A stretch of 64,000 nt of DNA, taken from the NCBI GenBank assembly GCA_963970005.1, contig CAXAMN010001115.1, forward strand, positions 384,090-448,089, read 5' to 3'. Under the pieces are notes generated by a model. It saw nothing but the letters and a program-made list of their open reading frames with translations, was not told the origin of the DNA and ran no database searches. This stretch comes from Durusdinium trenchii (taxonomy: Eukaryota > Sar > Dinophyceae > Suessiales > Symbiodiniaceae). The position numbers and the translations under genes are program-made. Of the stretch, positions 10,731 to 21,959 are shown in pieces; positions within the stretch are counted from its first letter, which is position 1, and the number at the start of each line of letters is the position of its first letter.

Positions 10731-11922
10731 CATGGTGCACACAACAGCTGGTGCGATGTGGTCATTACGTGTTCTCATCGTTTACATGCCCCACATCAAG
10801 GAAGAGCTGCTGGTCGACATGATCCAAGCAGAATGCAAAAACAGACAAGACGACCGACGTGAGATTCCCCTTCGTGAGATCTCAAGACACACTCAACAGC
10901 CTGGACAGGTTGTGTGTGCGAGCAGGCAAGAGACTGGAGCTCGGGCTTCAACAATGCACAGATCCATGAGTATATCATCACAGGCTGCATCACAGAGCGT
11001 TGAATGGAATTGGAATTCACAATCTGAAAATGATGCTGGTTTGGACACTCAGTCTCAGTCTCAGTCGTGCAATGCTCTGGTAGCAGTTGAGTCGCCGAAT
11101 CAGAACGCATCCTCTTCTTCGGCAGCAGCAAGCAGCATGCGGATGACGTGGGGCACTGTCAACAAATCACTTGACACCTGCCACCGAAACCACCTCATCA
11201 AAAGAATCCATCACCTTGAAAACAAATGTAGCGAATTGCAGAAGGAATTGAAGAAAGTCAAGCGGGAACAGAGGATACAAGTGGCTTCCCGAGATGCTGC
11301 TTTGCAGAAACAACGTGGCGATGGTGATGATGACCCTGCGCATTTGGATGAGCTTGTTTTACAGATATCAAAATCTGGAATGCGCCTGACGAAGAAGGGC
11401 TTCATTGCCATGGGCGTGCGCAAAGCTCTAGCATTGACATCAGCAGTGGGTTTTCCCCTCACAACGCTGGTGGACACCAGCAGGCAGACGGTCACACGTT
11501 CAGAAGTGTCTGTGTGGAGCATGCTCGTGGCAAGGTCTGCAGCATGGCACAAGCTTGTCTATGATTCGTTCCGACAGTTCGTGTTGTCACAGTCACAATC
11601 TGCCAATACTGCTGACACAGACACAGACACACAGCATCGATCTTGCTTGACCTGCGACCGTGACAGTGAGAACATTCAACTAGCTGTGACAACACAGGAT
11701 CTTGGTCTTCTAGTTCCTAGCAAATGGTCTTTGCAGCATGGTTCGCAGGAGTTGGTAAGCCTTGGTGGCACGGCCTTCTCAGGCGATGCTACCAACAGTG
11801 GGATCTGGCGCAGGAACAAGCTGCAAAGCCTTTTGGTCACCAGCTCGATCTTGGTTGACTTCAACAAGCTGCAGTCGAAGACTTTGTGGTCGCACGGCTT
11901 TGCTCACCACACAACCGTGTGA
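10731..11922 (+). CDS. Putative transposase, exon 1 (coiled-coil N-terminal region)
   Basis: Open frame entered at the ATG at 10731; the true start is uncertain and could be a later Met such as MHRSMSISS. It encodes a Ser/Gln-rich leader, then a charged coiled coil (RIHHLENKCSELQKELKKVK, near 11200-11260), then RLTKKGFIAMGVRKALALTS and SGDATNSGIWRRNKLQ. The last two blocks resemble a family I recall as abundant in dinoflagellate genomes and associated here with the downstream catalytic-looking exons. The donor is not fixed; the tail after about 11830 may be intron read-through. Neighbouring exons lie on the same strand to 17.9 kb. Function as part of a DDE transposase is inferred from those exons and from the TIR/target-duplication structure. 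Confidence 0.6.
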
Positions 11923-12446
11923 TTTGGCGACAATGTTAATGTGACACTGTGACAATGACACTGTTAACTTCATAACTGCATGTCCTCCTCCTCCTCAGGA
12001 ATGTTGCAGGGATACTCTGCATAAGGAAATCACTCCACACCCTCCTCACCAGGAACGTTGCAGGTATACTCTGCATAAGGGAACTATAGTCCACACCCCA
12101 AAACTCCTTAAATTGACTTGTGACTTGCGCTTCGCTTTTGTGTTGAGTGCAGGTGCACGGTGCTCAGGTGCTTCGTCTTTACTTGATCAGGTTGACTTTG
12201 CTCAGAAAAGCGAGAATAAATCCTTGCACCTCCTCCTCCTCCTCCTCTTCCTCCTGTTTTTCGATCGGTTTCAACCGTTCAAACGTTGCCATAATCTATG
12301 GCACACTTTGTCTAGGCCAGCCTTGTAAAACAAGTCAGGTTAAGTGATCACAAATCGCGTCAACCATAACCAAGGAAAAACAAAAGAAAACAAACCATTG
12401 CATGACAGCAACCCACAATAACCTGTTTCCAAAGTGACCATGCTAG

Positions 12447-12555
12447 GTGCGACCTGCAGATCGTTGCTGAGGGAACTGCTGCCGGGAACCTTGCCACAGT
12501 TCTCAAACAACTGAGACTCATTGGCTGCTGCAATTGGACAGAGCTTTCTGCGAAA
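12447..12555 (+). CDS. Putative transposase, exon 2
   Basis: Acceptor GCTAG|G at 12445-12447. The frame after the first base reads CDLQIVAEGTAAGNLATVLK and then QLRLIGCCNWTEL. The block DLQ-x-V followed by a K-Q-L and a Cys-Trp pair is consistent with continuation of the same protein between exon 1 and the SDNGPDQ exon. The donor is not resolved; the frame closes at 12578. Sequence 11923-12446 before it looks intronic. Confidence 0.45.
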
Positions 12556-12748
12556 ATGAAGATCTTTGGCTCAAGTTAAGTTAAAAGTTCTTGAGTCACA
12601 GTCCCAACTGTTTTATTCCATTTTCACAACCTAATAAGTATATACAGCCTTTCCTTCCAACTTTTGTTTCTTTGTGTTAGGTTTTGTCGCAGACTTTTGA
12701 TTCTGGTTTCAAACCTTTCACGTTTATAACTGCTGATGAATACTTTGA

Positions 12749-13162
12749 TTTGACTGCCGGCTGTGGGTTGATGGAGTGAGGAACCAAACGTTGCCGTCGG
12801 GCTATGTGCACGTATGGATGATTACTTCGGACAACGGCCCCGACCAGGCTGCTTTCAGAAGCCAACTCAAAACTCTCTTAGCCTCAAAGGAGGAGTTTGG
12901 CCGACAGTTGGTGTTCGATACGCCGTGTTTTAAAAACACCAGTTACACCTGCTTGCCCACGACATGCTCCGGCTGGCATCATCTTTGATGGCGAAGAGCG
13001 GATACTCCGGAGGCTACTTCGCTTCACTCGCCAAGGTCTGCCATTCCTGGCGAGCACATGGCAGCAAAATTGCCAAAGTCTGGGCAACTTTGGTTCCGAA
13101 TGCTTTCGCTTTCAAAGCGTCATGCAACGTACCCCCACTTGCTATAGCCGGACGATGGGGAA
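12749..13162 (+). CDS. Putative transposase, exon 3 (SDNGPDQ ... C-x-x-H), with frameshift
   Basis: The 5' part reads NQTLPSGYVHVWMITSDNGP (Asp codon at 12830), then LVFDTPCFK. At the A run 12932-12936 the frame breaks. One frame over, the sequence continues as KHQLHLLAHDMLRLASSL and ends CNVPPLAIAGRWGS. The 3' part is in the phase required by exon 4: donor GGAA|GTATAG at 13162, where A plus GT restores Ser. An S-D followed by a Cys/His pair matches the second Asp and C-x2-H of Mutator-like DDE transposases (inference). The shift means a broken gene, a homopolymer sequencing error or recoding. A second possible frame change lies near 12765, where FITADEYFDLTAGC runs in a different frame. Confidence 0.55.
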
Positions 13163-14200
13163 GTATAGATAGCCACTTGTCCAATGTGGAATTTGCATAA
13201 TATGATTTTGATATGCGCCGTGCTTCATTTGCTTTATGTTGTTGTCATCAGTCAGTCTCTGTGGCTAGTGATTATTGTTGCGACATGATGATTCAAATGA
13301 TTCAAGATGAGGATGTTAGTCGATAGTTGATGTTGTTGTAAGCTGTTGCATTCGGGAGTCGTAATGTGAAGTTAACATATTTGTGGTTGTTAAGTTGTGG
13401 TGGCCGGTGGCTGCTATGGTTGAGTTAGTGTAGCAGTGTTGCTGTAACTGTAGACTGTAGACTGTGACTGCAGACTCAACTGTAATTGTAGAAGTGATTG
13501 TGTGTGGTATAGTACTGTACTGACTACTGACTACTTGGGCTAGGGCACTTGGACACACTGACCATCTGAGAAATTAGGGCTTGATGTTGGCCGCCCAGTT
13601 GGACGTTGGCGTTTATACGTTGCCAGTTGCCACCACAATTATGTTTACAACGGTCACAACTGCGACTACACTGGCTGGCAGTCTAGTCTAACTGTAACTG
13701 CAATGTGCTAGTTCAGGAAAGATATTTAGCATTTGACTCATTTGACTTAATTTGAAAACAACAAAGGTAATAAACAAAATGAATACATGCTACGGGGGAT
13801 TGCAGCCAGACCATGGCCCAGGTGTCGATGTTTTGATTGACCAAAGAACGAACCGACGAGGAACAGCAACAAAGCCTGAACAAAGCCTATCAAAAAAAAA
13901 CACACACTTTGCAAACAAGCAAGACAGAGCCAAGCGCCACACACACTGGACGATGAATGACAATGTGACATTAACAGTGAACAATGGACACATAATTTTG
14001 TGTTTCTGACCTGGCAACGCGGTTTGTATATATTCACTGACTGTGACTGACTGTTATCGAGTCGATGTGACAGTCGACAATCGAAAAGGGTTCAGGCAGT
14101 CAGTGATCAATGATCAGTGATACAACGATAAATGACAAGTGGCTTCAAGTGGCTAGGCTGTTCCTGAGACAGTTGTCCCTGCAAATGTCCTAAGACTCAG

Positions 14201-14798
14201 GTTCGGAAGCATTTCTTTTGTCCAATTCGCCGGAGTTCATTGTCAAGGTGTTTCTGGCAACATTTGCCACAGCTGAATACAATCGGAAGCAAAGCGAACA
14301 GGATCGGCAAGTTATAGACAACTTGGAAGGCAACGATGATGATTGTGAAGATGAGCTTGCCACGGACGATCGTCTCCGTTACCAACTCCAAGTGAGCAAG
14401 TGGGTTAAGGGTGCACTGGCAGCCATGAGAAGTACAGTGTTTTGGCTTTTCTTGCATGTTTGCCATCATGCCCGTGAACCTGTTCGGCACCTATTCAATA
14501 TTCTGTCAAAGTACGCAGCATGGCAGTCTTCAAAGGCCTTCAGAGATGCAACGCCTGCCGCTGACCTGCCCATTGTCGACCTGATAACAGTCCGAATACC
14601 ACAACTCGATTTGAAGTTCCGTCAGCTTGCTGGTTCTGTCTCAGAGTGGACAGATACAATCCTTTCTGATCTCCAAAATGTGTGGAGTGATGACGGTCAA
14701 GGTCCACCGAATGTAGAACAAGTGAGCGCAGTTGCTCTTCGAATTGTGCTGCAGAACCACACTGCTTTTTCAAGGCGGATTGCAGAACCATTCAACAG
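14201..14798 (+). CDS. Putative transposase, exon 4
   Basis: Acceptor ACTCAG|G at 14199-14201. The first two bases complete the Ser codon from exon 3. The frame reads SEAFLLSNSPEFIVKVFLAT, a short acidic loop (EGNDDDCEDELATDD), then RSTVFWLFLHVCHHAREPVR and a helical tail ending EPFNR. The donor AG|GCTGGA (GC type) at 14798 leaves AG, completed by exon 5. Length 598 nt = 2 + 198 codons + 2, so both phases fit. The preceding intron 13163-14200 holds no other exon that I can see. Confidence 0.65.
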
Positions 14799-14962
14799 GC
14801 TGGATTGACAAAGAGCACACCAAACAGTCACCGAACACATGTGACGCAAGTGTTCGGCTTCAATAATGAATCAACGAAAAGGTATAGTTCTTTTTTCACA
14901 ATACCAACACTTAACACTTGCCATTTATGTTCTACTAAGACTTGCGCTGCTTGTTTTGTCAG

Positions 14963-14999
14963 GTGGCCGTGGAAACTTTTCTGGCTGCTGAAGTCTGAG
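14963..14999 (+). CDS. Putative transposase, microexon 5
   Basis: 37-nt exon between TTTTGTCAG|G and GAG|GCAGAT (GC donor). It encodes (R)WPWKLFWLLKSE in phase with exons 4 and 6. The assignment rests on phase continuity and on the aromatic WPWKLFWLL motif. The surrounding introns (14799-14962, 15000-15588) show nothing else. Confidence 0.5.
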
Positions 15000-15588
15000 G
15001 CAGATCAGCCTAGCACGATCAACAAGAGCCACTTGGTTGAAAACCTCTCGTTATACACAGATATTAAACTATCAGACTATCATATACCATTAAAGTATCG
15101 CAGGTATGGTCAATGGTCCATGCAGTGTCAATTGTTCCAGCGGACAATGCTTGGTGATTGAACGTATGATAGAGTTGATAGATGTTTGGGGATGAAGTCA
15201 AATAAACAAATTAAAGTTTTTCTATTAGTTTTCAACCTGAACCCTTCCCTTCACTGACTCAATGTATTGCTAGTTGTGTTTTCTTCGCAAGTGCCACAGG
15301 TCGTACCTCATGACTCGCCTCACGACTCACTCTTCACTTACTATTCACTCTTTGCAACAGCAAAGCATGTTTCAGTACAGTTGCAGTAACAACTGTCCTC
15401 CGAGTCCTCCAGATAGTATACAGTGCATAGTGCGTGGCAAAGTGTTATATATACACAGACACAATGACACACACGCATGCAGTCTTAGAGATTATCATAA
15501 TTATCATATCGTATGTGGTGTTGTTGGCGTGTGTTTGGTCCCAAGACCAAGCCTGTGATCCATCGTTTCTTGCTCAGGGATAGCACAG

Positions 15589-17937
15589 GAGCTTTTGGAT
15601 ACTCCGGCAGAAGAGCTTGAGGCCACCACCCTCAAGTTTCGCACCATTTGCAATTGTGAGTTGATTGTGATGGCCGTCAATGGTTGTCTACGGAGCCTGA
15701 GTCAAGCAAGAGCGATCTTACTGCTTGCTGCAACATTGTGTCGTTTGGACACTCAAGAGATTGAAGGGTTGAACTCAATGATCAAGACAGCGATTGCCCG
15801 TGCACAGAACGGGAGGATATGTTTGCCTTTGCTGACTTCTCGAGTGTGCACTAGAAAGCTTATATCAATGAACACTGCTGGAACAACACGCGTTCAAATC
15901 ATCAAACCATTTGCAGCTTCCTTGGCACGAAGTGCATATTTGTTTTCTGACAGCCACTATGAGATCCTAAATGATGAAGCACGTTGGAAAGCTCCAAACA
16001 GCTCGACTTGCGGCCAGTCACTGCCTGGTGCTGACATTCTGGTTTATGATCCACAATGTGGAAAGGCGCTGGAGTCATCTGCATGGGCAATCAAGTATCA
16101 CAAGCTTTTCATCAAGCTATACAAAGTGTTTTGGAAATCAAAGACAGCCTCACCCAGTCGGATCATGGCTCTTGTGGTTCCCACAGCGACTCGTGCAAGC
16201 GCAATCTACATTGGTTGTTCACTCGCGCATTCGCAGGCCATTATGACAAAGGTTGAGCCATCGCAAGAAGGCACCAAATGTGGCTACCTTTTTTCCAATC
16301 TGCTGGGTGAGTCTCGGTCTCAATCAGGTTCACAGATGTTTCAAACATCTATGACTATAGTGGCTGCTTTGTATCCTTTGGTTGAGGCGCAAAAATGCAG
16401 AGGTGGGAAGAATCTCAAACTCCAGACTCAGGAGATGGAAGTCAAGATGATTGGCCGAGATCCACTTTTTGTTTGTGTTGGACGCAGGAAGACTGTTTGT
16501 GAACTTCGCGCCAAATACGTCCGGAAGCAGAAGCAGAAGACTGACACATTGGGCGACAATAAAATTGATGACCATGCACTTGAAATTGATGGAGGCAATG
16601 GCACAGCCGCATCATCTGATACTGTACCTTTACCAGCAGGTACTGTGGATGTTGATGTGGAGGAGGAGGTAGACGATGCTGAGCATGCACTGGAAGAGTT
16701 GGCTGATGGCAATAGTGCTGATTATGACCACACCGACAATGAGGCTGAGTGTGATGATGACAATCGTAGAAAGCGTGATCAAGAGATTCTGCGCATACTC
16801 ACTTGGGCGGAGGATGATTCCGGCAGTGATATGTCTGAGCTGGCAGATGAAGACAAGAATGATTTGGACGACATGGTCGAGACCAATAATAAGATGGCAG
16901 CAGTGTGTGCAAACGAATACTCTTCGAAGGATGAGATGGCAATCAACAGACTTGCCAATAGAGTTCAAGACTCACAAGAATCAGTGCAGTTTGTTGCTTC
17001 CAACAGCACACTGACAGATCCAGAGCAACAGCAGGAAGCATTACTACAGGAAATTCTTACGAGATCGTCTTCCCTTTTTGAGGATTGTGAAAACCAGCAA
17101 AGCACCATGGATACAGAGCAGAAAGCTGTTGATTCCAGAGCCACAGATCCGGCGCAAGTGACACTTGACATGCTGCATCGTTTTGCGCAAAAGGTTGTGC
17201 CTACAATGGAAGAAGCTTTCTTGAACCAATGGCAAAGCGCACTCTTGCAAGCAATTGATGCATTGGTGTACCGACATCAAAGCCAAAACATTGCTATTTG
17301 CAACGAACTGTCTTTGGTGTTTGAGATACAGACTATGAATGAAGTTGATTCAGCTTCGGTTGCATTGATTCAGTGGAGTTCCATCAACCTTCGCAATGGC
17401 AGAGAAGTGCATCTTGATGAACACCACCGCATCGTATGTCCAGTTAACTTCATTCAAAAGGCTCGCTCCTTTGTTGATTCTGGTGTGCATATCATCTTAC
17501 CGGCAGTCGGAGAGTCTGTTCGCAGAGTGAAGAAGGCTCATCGACCGCCTCTTCCTGTGAACGCACTGGTACTACTGAATATGTACAAGACAGCAATAGC
17601 TTGCCAAGGGAGAGACGCTGAAGCATGCTTGTGCCTCGATGATGCTGATGTGTCAGGTGCTAGACCATGCGGAATCTGCCATTCTGATCATGGCCAGCTC
17701 TTTCTGTGCGCTTTGTGTGCATTGACAGCGCACCGTGAATGCACAGCTGTCCTGCGTTCCAAGAGTGACGTTGCACAAATCAGCGTTGGAATGGACAACA
17801 TGGATGTTGGCGTGCACATCATTCCCAATATACTCCTGGGTCTTGGAGCAGGATCTGAGCCGTCACAGCCATCGTGGCACACGCTGCCTGTCTTAAGCGT
17901 TACAAACAAATGTTGCTATGTTGCTAGGCCAGGCTAG
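15589..17937 (+). CDS. Putative transposase, exon 6 (E-motif, acidic linker, C-terminal Cys/His cluster)
   Basis: Long terminal exon of about 780 residues, acceptor GCACAG|G. Its start carries LCRLDTQEIEGLNSMIKTAI (15748-15795): a Glu followed by N-S-x-x-K, which resembles the third catalytic acid region of Mutator-like transposases (E-x-x-N-x-x-[LI]-K ... R). A basic stretch with VRKQKQKT comes next, then a very acidic linker (VDVDVEEEVDDAEHALEELA), helical segments, and near the end a Cys/His cluster CGICHSDHGQLFLCALCA ... H-R-E-C (17625-17743) like a PHD/RING-type zinc finger. It stops at 17937. A transposase with a zinc-finger tail is an inference; the exon itself is strongly coding-like. 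Confidence 0.75.
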   Translation, partial: ELLDTPAEELEATTLKFRTICNCELIVMAVNGCLRSLSQARAILLLAATLCRLDTQEIEGLNSMIKTAIARAQNGRICLPLLTSRVCTRKLISMNTAGTTRVQIIKPFAASLARSAYLFSDSHYEILNDEARWKAPNSSTCGQSLPGADILVYDPQCGKALESSAWAIKYHKLFIKLYKVFWKSKTASPSRIMALVVPTATRASAIYIGCSLAHSQAIMTKVEPSQEGTKCGYLFSNLLGESRSQSGSQMFQTSMTIVAALYPLVEAQKCRGGKNLKLQTQEMEVKMIGRDPLFVCVGRRKTVCELRAKYVRKQKQKTDTLGDNKIDDHALEIDGGNGTAASSDTVPLPAGTVDVDVEEEVDDAEHALEELADGNSADYDHTDNEAECDDDNRRKRDQEILRILTWAEDDSGSDMSELADEDKNDLDDMVETNNKMAAVCANEYSSKDEMAINRLANRVQDSQESVQFVASNSTLTDPEQQQEALLQEILTRSSSLFEDCENQQSTMDTEQKAVDSRATDPAQVTLDMLHRFAQKVVPTMEEAFLNQWQSALLQAIDALVYRHQSQNIAICNELSLVFEIQTMNEVDSASVALIQWSSINLRNGREVHLDEHHRIVCPVNFIQKARSFVDSGVHIILPAVGESVRRVKKAHRPPLPVNALVLLNMYKTAIACQGRDAEACLCLDDADVSGARPCGICHSDHGQLFLCALCALTAHRECTAVLRSKSDVAQISVGMDNMDVGVHIIPNILLGLGAGSEPSQPSWHTLPVLSVTNKCCYVARPG

Positions 17938-20815
17938 TGGGTAGTGGTCCTGGTTGGAGGTGGTTGGTGTATAGTAGTTTCTCAGTCACATTGTAAACAG
18001 TAAACTGTGTCGGCTGTTTCCGCTTCAACAGATTCATCCAGATTCATCAGATTCAACAGGTTTCCTTTGTCTTTCTTGGAGGCATTCTTTTGTTCTACAC
18101 TATCACTACATAGCTAGTCAGTTCAGTGAGTCGCCGGATAAGCTGATATGCTATTAATCTGGCAACCTATGTTGGATTGAGACTGGAGATGATGAACATA
18201 TATTATACAGACTATAGACCATTGGACCATGTACTGTGGACTATGGAGTATCATATTCAACAGAAGCAGCAACAACAACAACAACGACTAACAACAAACA
18301 ACCAACGACCAACGACAACTAACAAGCAACCACCACCAACAACAGCAACAACAACAACCACAACACTACTGCTACTACTACTACTACTTTATACGTACTA
18401 TTACTACATCAGTGTTTTGTGCTTGCGTTTTGTCTTAGTCTCAGTTTGTCTCAGTTCATTAAGTCAAGCAAGATGCTATCATGCAATATGGCCATATAGG
18501 CCATAGCCATGAAGTCTATAGAGTACAACTGAGTCACCAAGATAGCCGACGTAACACCAGGTGTGCTGGATTTCTGCCGGCATCAACGGATCATGAAGTG
18601 CTATGCTCTCGAGCTAACTGCTCGCCAGCGCTGTGTAGCTTGTGCATCAGCTGGATGGAGCTGCATCTTGTCGATTTAAGCAACGGCTGTTGCAGCAGAA
18701 ACTGATGTACAATTTACAAAGCTATAAAGAGAGGCTAGAGTCTAGAGGTTAGAGATGGTTAAGGCAGGCTCATGTTGACCTTGCAATGATCTTGTGATCA
18801 CAGCGTACACTAGACCCTGGACACTGACTCACTATATATTCATTATTCAGGCTCTTGTCTGATATGATATGGTACCACCAAGAGAGGATACCATACATGA
18901 ATGCATATTACGACTACAAACCTGTTGGGTAGTAGGACAATCAAAAGGTCACAGTGTCACGCACACGGAACACACACATCTTCTATAGTGAGTTTGAGTT
19001 AGAGTGATCAAGTGATAAAGCTTTTGTTGGCGCGTTGTATGAAACAATGAACAATCAAAAGAGCTTTTCCTGAACATTGGACCAGCAGAAGGCTGGAAGG
19101 CTAAAGGTATACCAAATATGTTGTATTCGTTGTCGTACCAACAAATGTGCAATGTTGGCTCTTGAGTCTTGAGTTTCAATATCTCAGGCTTGCAAAGCGG
19201 AGGGCTGGCAGCAGTGCGGGCAGTGCTGGCACTGGCGATGGTTGATGTGGGCGTTCTGACGACGAGGAGGCCAACATCAGAAAGACCTAACCACAACCGG
19301 CGGGACCATTGACCATAACCATTTTTAACCGATTCAACCGGTGAACACATAATATGTTGCAAGCTCGTTGAAGTTGAAGTGTCTTAATCTTACACGATCT
19401 GTTGGTCCGTTGTGGTTGGTAGAACATTTAAACATATAGATTAAACATGACAAGAAGCTGGGATATGGGATATGATAGGTTCTTAGTTCTTAGGAGGCAC
19501 TGCACTGCTAGAAAGGCGGCAAGCAAAGTGGCAAACAAAGTAAGTATGTTACCAACATGACTGTCATGACTGTCATGATTCCGACGTGTGAAGGACGTTG
19601 ATGGTTGTGTTTTTGTGTACGACACATGAAACTACAGACTACAGACGTGTTGTGGAATTTGCTTATTTATGATGTTGTGCAGGGCAGGCGGAGCAGGCGC
19701 ATTGCAGCAGGGCTCTGGGGGAGATGAGCCATGCTGCATCCATTGGATCTTATGGTCTTCTAGAACAGGGGAGCTGCTCGGCTAAATTGCACGCTTGACT
19801 GCTATCAAACCAAAAAAACAGACTCGACTTACAATTGACCCATTGGGTTGGTGGAGCAATATACACAATGTGTTGTATTGCCTGCCTGTGGCATTGGTAA
19901 GTAGACATTGTAATAAACACCTGTAGACAGCTTGTAAACGTGTAGACCCAACAAAGCTTTCATTCTAGGCTTTGATGTGTGGTATAAGTCAACACTCCAT
20001 GAACATCATAAGAAATAGCTATATAATAGTTGGGCAGTTGTATGTATATAAGTTTATATCTAACGTCTCTGCATGTGCATTCAATGTCAGCGTTATTTTG
20101 AAAACAAACAAGTTCAGGCTATGTGGATGATCGGACGTGTACTATCCTTTAGGCTGGCTTAACCATGAGGTCATGAGGTTGATCAATCTGGTGAAGTGCT
20201 TCATAACTTACAGACTTACAGTGGCTTACAATCACTGTTATTGTTGACTGTCATTATCATTGCATGAAGGTTCATAGAAACCAGAAGACGACTTGAAGAC
20301 GACGGAAGACTGACCACTTGAAAACTTACATTAAAACAGATGTCAAAGGAGTCAAAGCATTACTGAGCTAAAGAAACAGAGTTGCAGTTGCAGTTGAGGG
20401 AGGTACAGACTACAGAGAGAGTCATGGGAATTCATTGCACTATGTGTCGTGAAGTGAGCTGTGTTGGGCAGGTCGCGTCTCTACTCCACATCGCATGCAG
20501 TCCGAATTCAAACAGTGGGGACACCTGGTGCACGTTAGGGTTTGGCAGATATCAACTTGCACCTTGATCTTGATTAGCCTTCATGTCTAAGAGGTAGAGA
20601 TGTGGTTATGATTAAACTATGAGGGGAGGCTGAGTTGTGAGATGTCGTGAGATCAGAGATTATGAAGCATGAAGCTATATAGCATGTACGAGAATATTTA
20701 TATCATATGTGACATACATGTCACTGTGTCATTGAGTTGTGCGCTCGGGCCTTGTTTGTTTGTCTCAAGAGAAGAGACGAAGTCATTACGTGAGTGAGCA
20801 GTGTTTTTATACACC
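17938..20815. other. Transposon interior between transposase-like and acidic/proline-rich genes
   Basis: AT-rich spacer with simple-sequence patches (CAACAACAA and CTACTACTA near 18260-18400) and many near-palindromic ATG/CAT words. One candidate exon, at 18561-18679, is listed separately. Nothing else is supportable. Confidence 0.5.
18561..18679 (+). CDS. Candidate small Cys-rich exon
   Basis: After ACACCAG|G the frame in phase 1 reads VLDFCRHQRIMKCYALELTA and then RQRCVACASAGWSC, stopping at 18679. Four or more Cys with regular spacing and protein-like composition suggest an exon, perhaps the 5' exon of the following acidic/proline-rich gene. Other frames here are less protein-like. No linking donor was fixed. 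Confidence 0.35.
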
Positions 20816-21544
20816 ATGTTGCAGCAAGTGCCGCGATTGCGATTGAAAGATGGTCGCATCATCTTGCCTGAACCAGAGCCGGAGCCGGAGCCAGGAAGCT
20901 CACCTACGAGTTCTTCTACATATGCAACGGCGGACGTGATGACTGGCAGCAGCCTACTGGATTCAGGAGCAGGGTCATCAACAGACAGGCTGTCACCAGG
21001 ACCATCAACATCACCTTCTTCGGGTCGTGGTGTGACTGCATTGACTGAGACCGTATCCAGTGCTGCTGCTGAAGCAGCTGGGGCTCAAAGGAACCGTTCA
21101 GATACACGTCCAGGAGCTGGTAGAAATGAAACAATGATGCGTGCAAGGCCAAGGCGGCGGTTTGAAGACTCAAGCTCCAGCGATGATGACACGCTTCTTC
21201 ATATACTTCATGCAGGTACTGGACATCTGATGCCACAAACGCCACCAGGGCTTCTATTTCCACCACATGTTACTCCTCCTCCAGGCGCTGTCACACCTCC
21301 AGGCACACCTCTAGGCCCACCTCCTGGCACACCTCCATGGGGACCTGGAAGTAGACCTCCGCGCACTCCTGATGCACCATACTGGACACCTCCCTATGAA
21401 GACTCACCACAAGCACTGATCGAGACGGAGATACATGGGGCGGATGAGGCTGCTGCTCATGATTCTAATGATGCAGTTGATGATCCTGATGGTGCACGAT
21501 CACGGTCCAGGAGCCGTGAGCGTATCAGCCGTTTGGAGGAGTAA
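20816..21544 (+). CDS. Pro/Glu-rich protein with Arg/Ser tail (unknown function)
   Basis: ATG at 20816 opens a 242-residue frame: MLQQVPRLRLKDGRIILPEP, an EPEPEPEP run, Ser/Thr-rich stretch, RPRRRFEDSSSSDDDTLL, then P-G-T-P repeats (VTPPPGAVTPPGTPLGPPPG) and an RSRSRSRERISR tail near the stop. Composition suggests an unstructured, possibly nuclear/RNA-associated protein; the RS tail resembles SR-type sequences. Whether it is a complete gene or the first exon of a gene continuing at 22910 is unresolved. No enzyme motif is visible. Confidence 0.55.
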   Translation: MLQQVPRLRLKDGRIILPEPEPEPEPGSSPTSSSTYATADVMTGSSLLDSGAGSSTDRLSPGPSTSPSSGRGVTALTETVSSAAAEAAGAQRNRSDTRPGAGRNETMMRARPRRRFEDSSSSDDDTLLHILHAGTGHLMPQTPPGLLFPPHVTPPPGAVTPPGTPLGPPPGTPPWGPGSRPPRTPDAPYWTPPYEDSPQALIETEIHGADEAAAHDSNDAVDDPDGARSRSRSRERISRLEE

Positions 21545-21959
21545 GCAGTTGTTGACAAACTAGTTTAGGTTTTGGGCTACATCCAAAATGGATGATAGCT
21601 TTTTCGGAATATGGTTATTTAACAACCTCCGGAATTTGCATCGTTGCTACTGTGGACTGTGGACTGTGTGTTGTTGAGATATGTTCTGGCGTTTGTTGCT
21701 GAATAATTATATGTGTTGAATCATACAGCAACAATGTAACAATGACTCTAAACTACACGATACAGTAGCGATGATGCTTTTGATGATGTAGAGTGATAGT
21801 GCACTTCAGGCACATTGTGAGTGTGACAAAGTGAAGCAGCTTGAAGCAATACACGCATACACAACCTTGAGGCAGTATTTTACGCAACATTTAGCATTTG
21901 ATATATTAGTTTCATTTTGCTTTCAATATGTCAAACATATTGAATGATGTTGTTAGGTT
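21545..21959. other. Non-coding spacer in transposon
   Basis: AT-rich, no exon seen, leading into the 32-bp GC-rich tandem array. Confidence 0.5.

Noticed and set aside
12564-12575. CTTTGGCTCAAG, resembling the 3' end of the dinoflagellate spliced leader (TTTTGGCTCAAG)
   Set aside because: A 12-base near match at the end of a likely transposase exon; the rest of the leader is missing, so it is probably chance.
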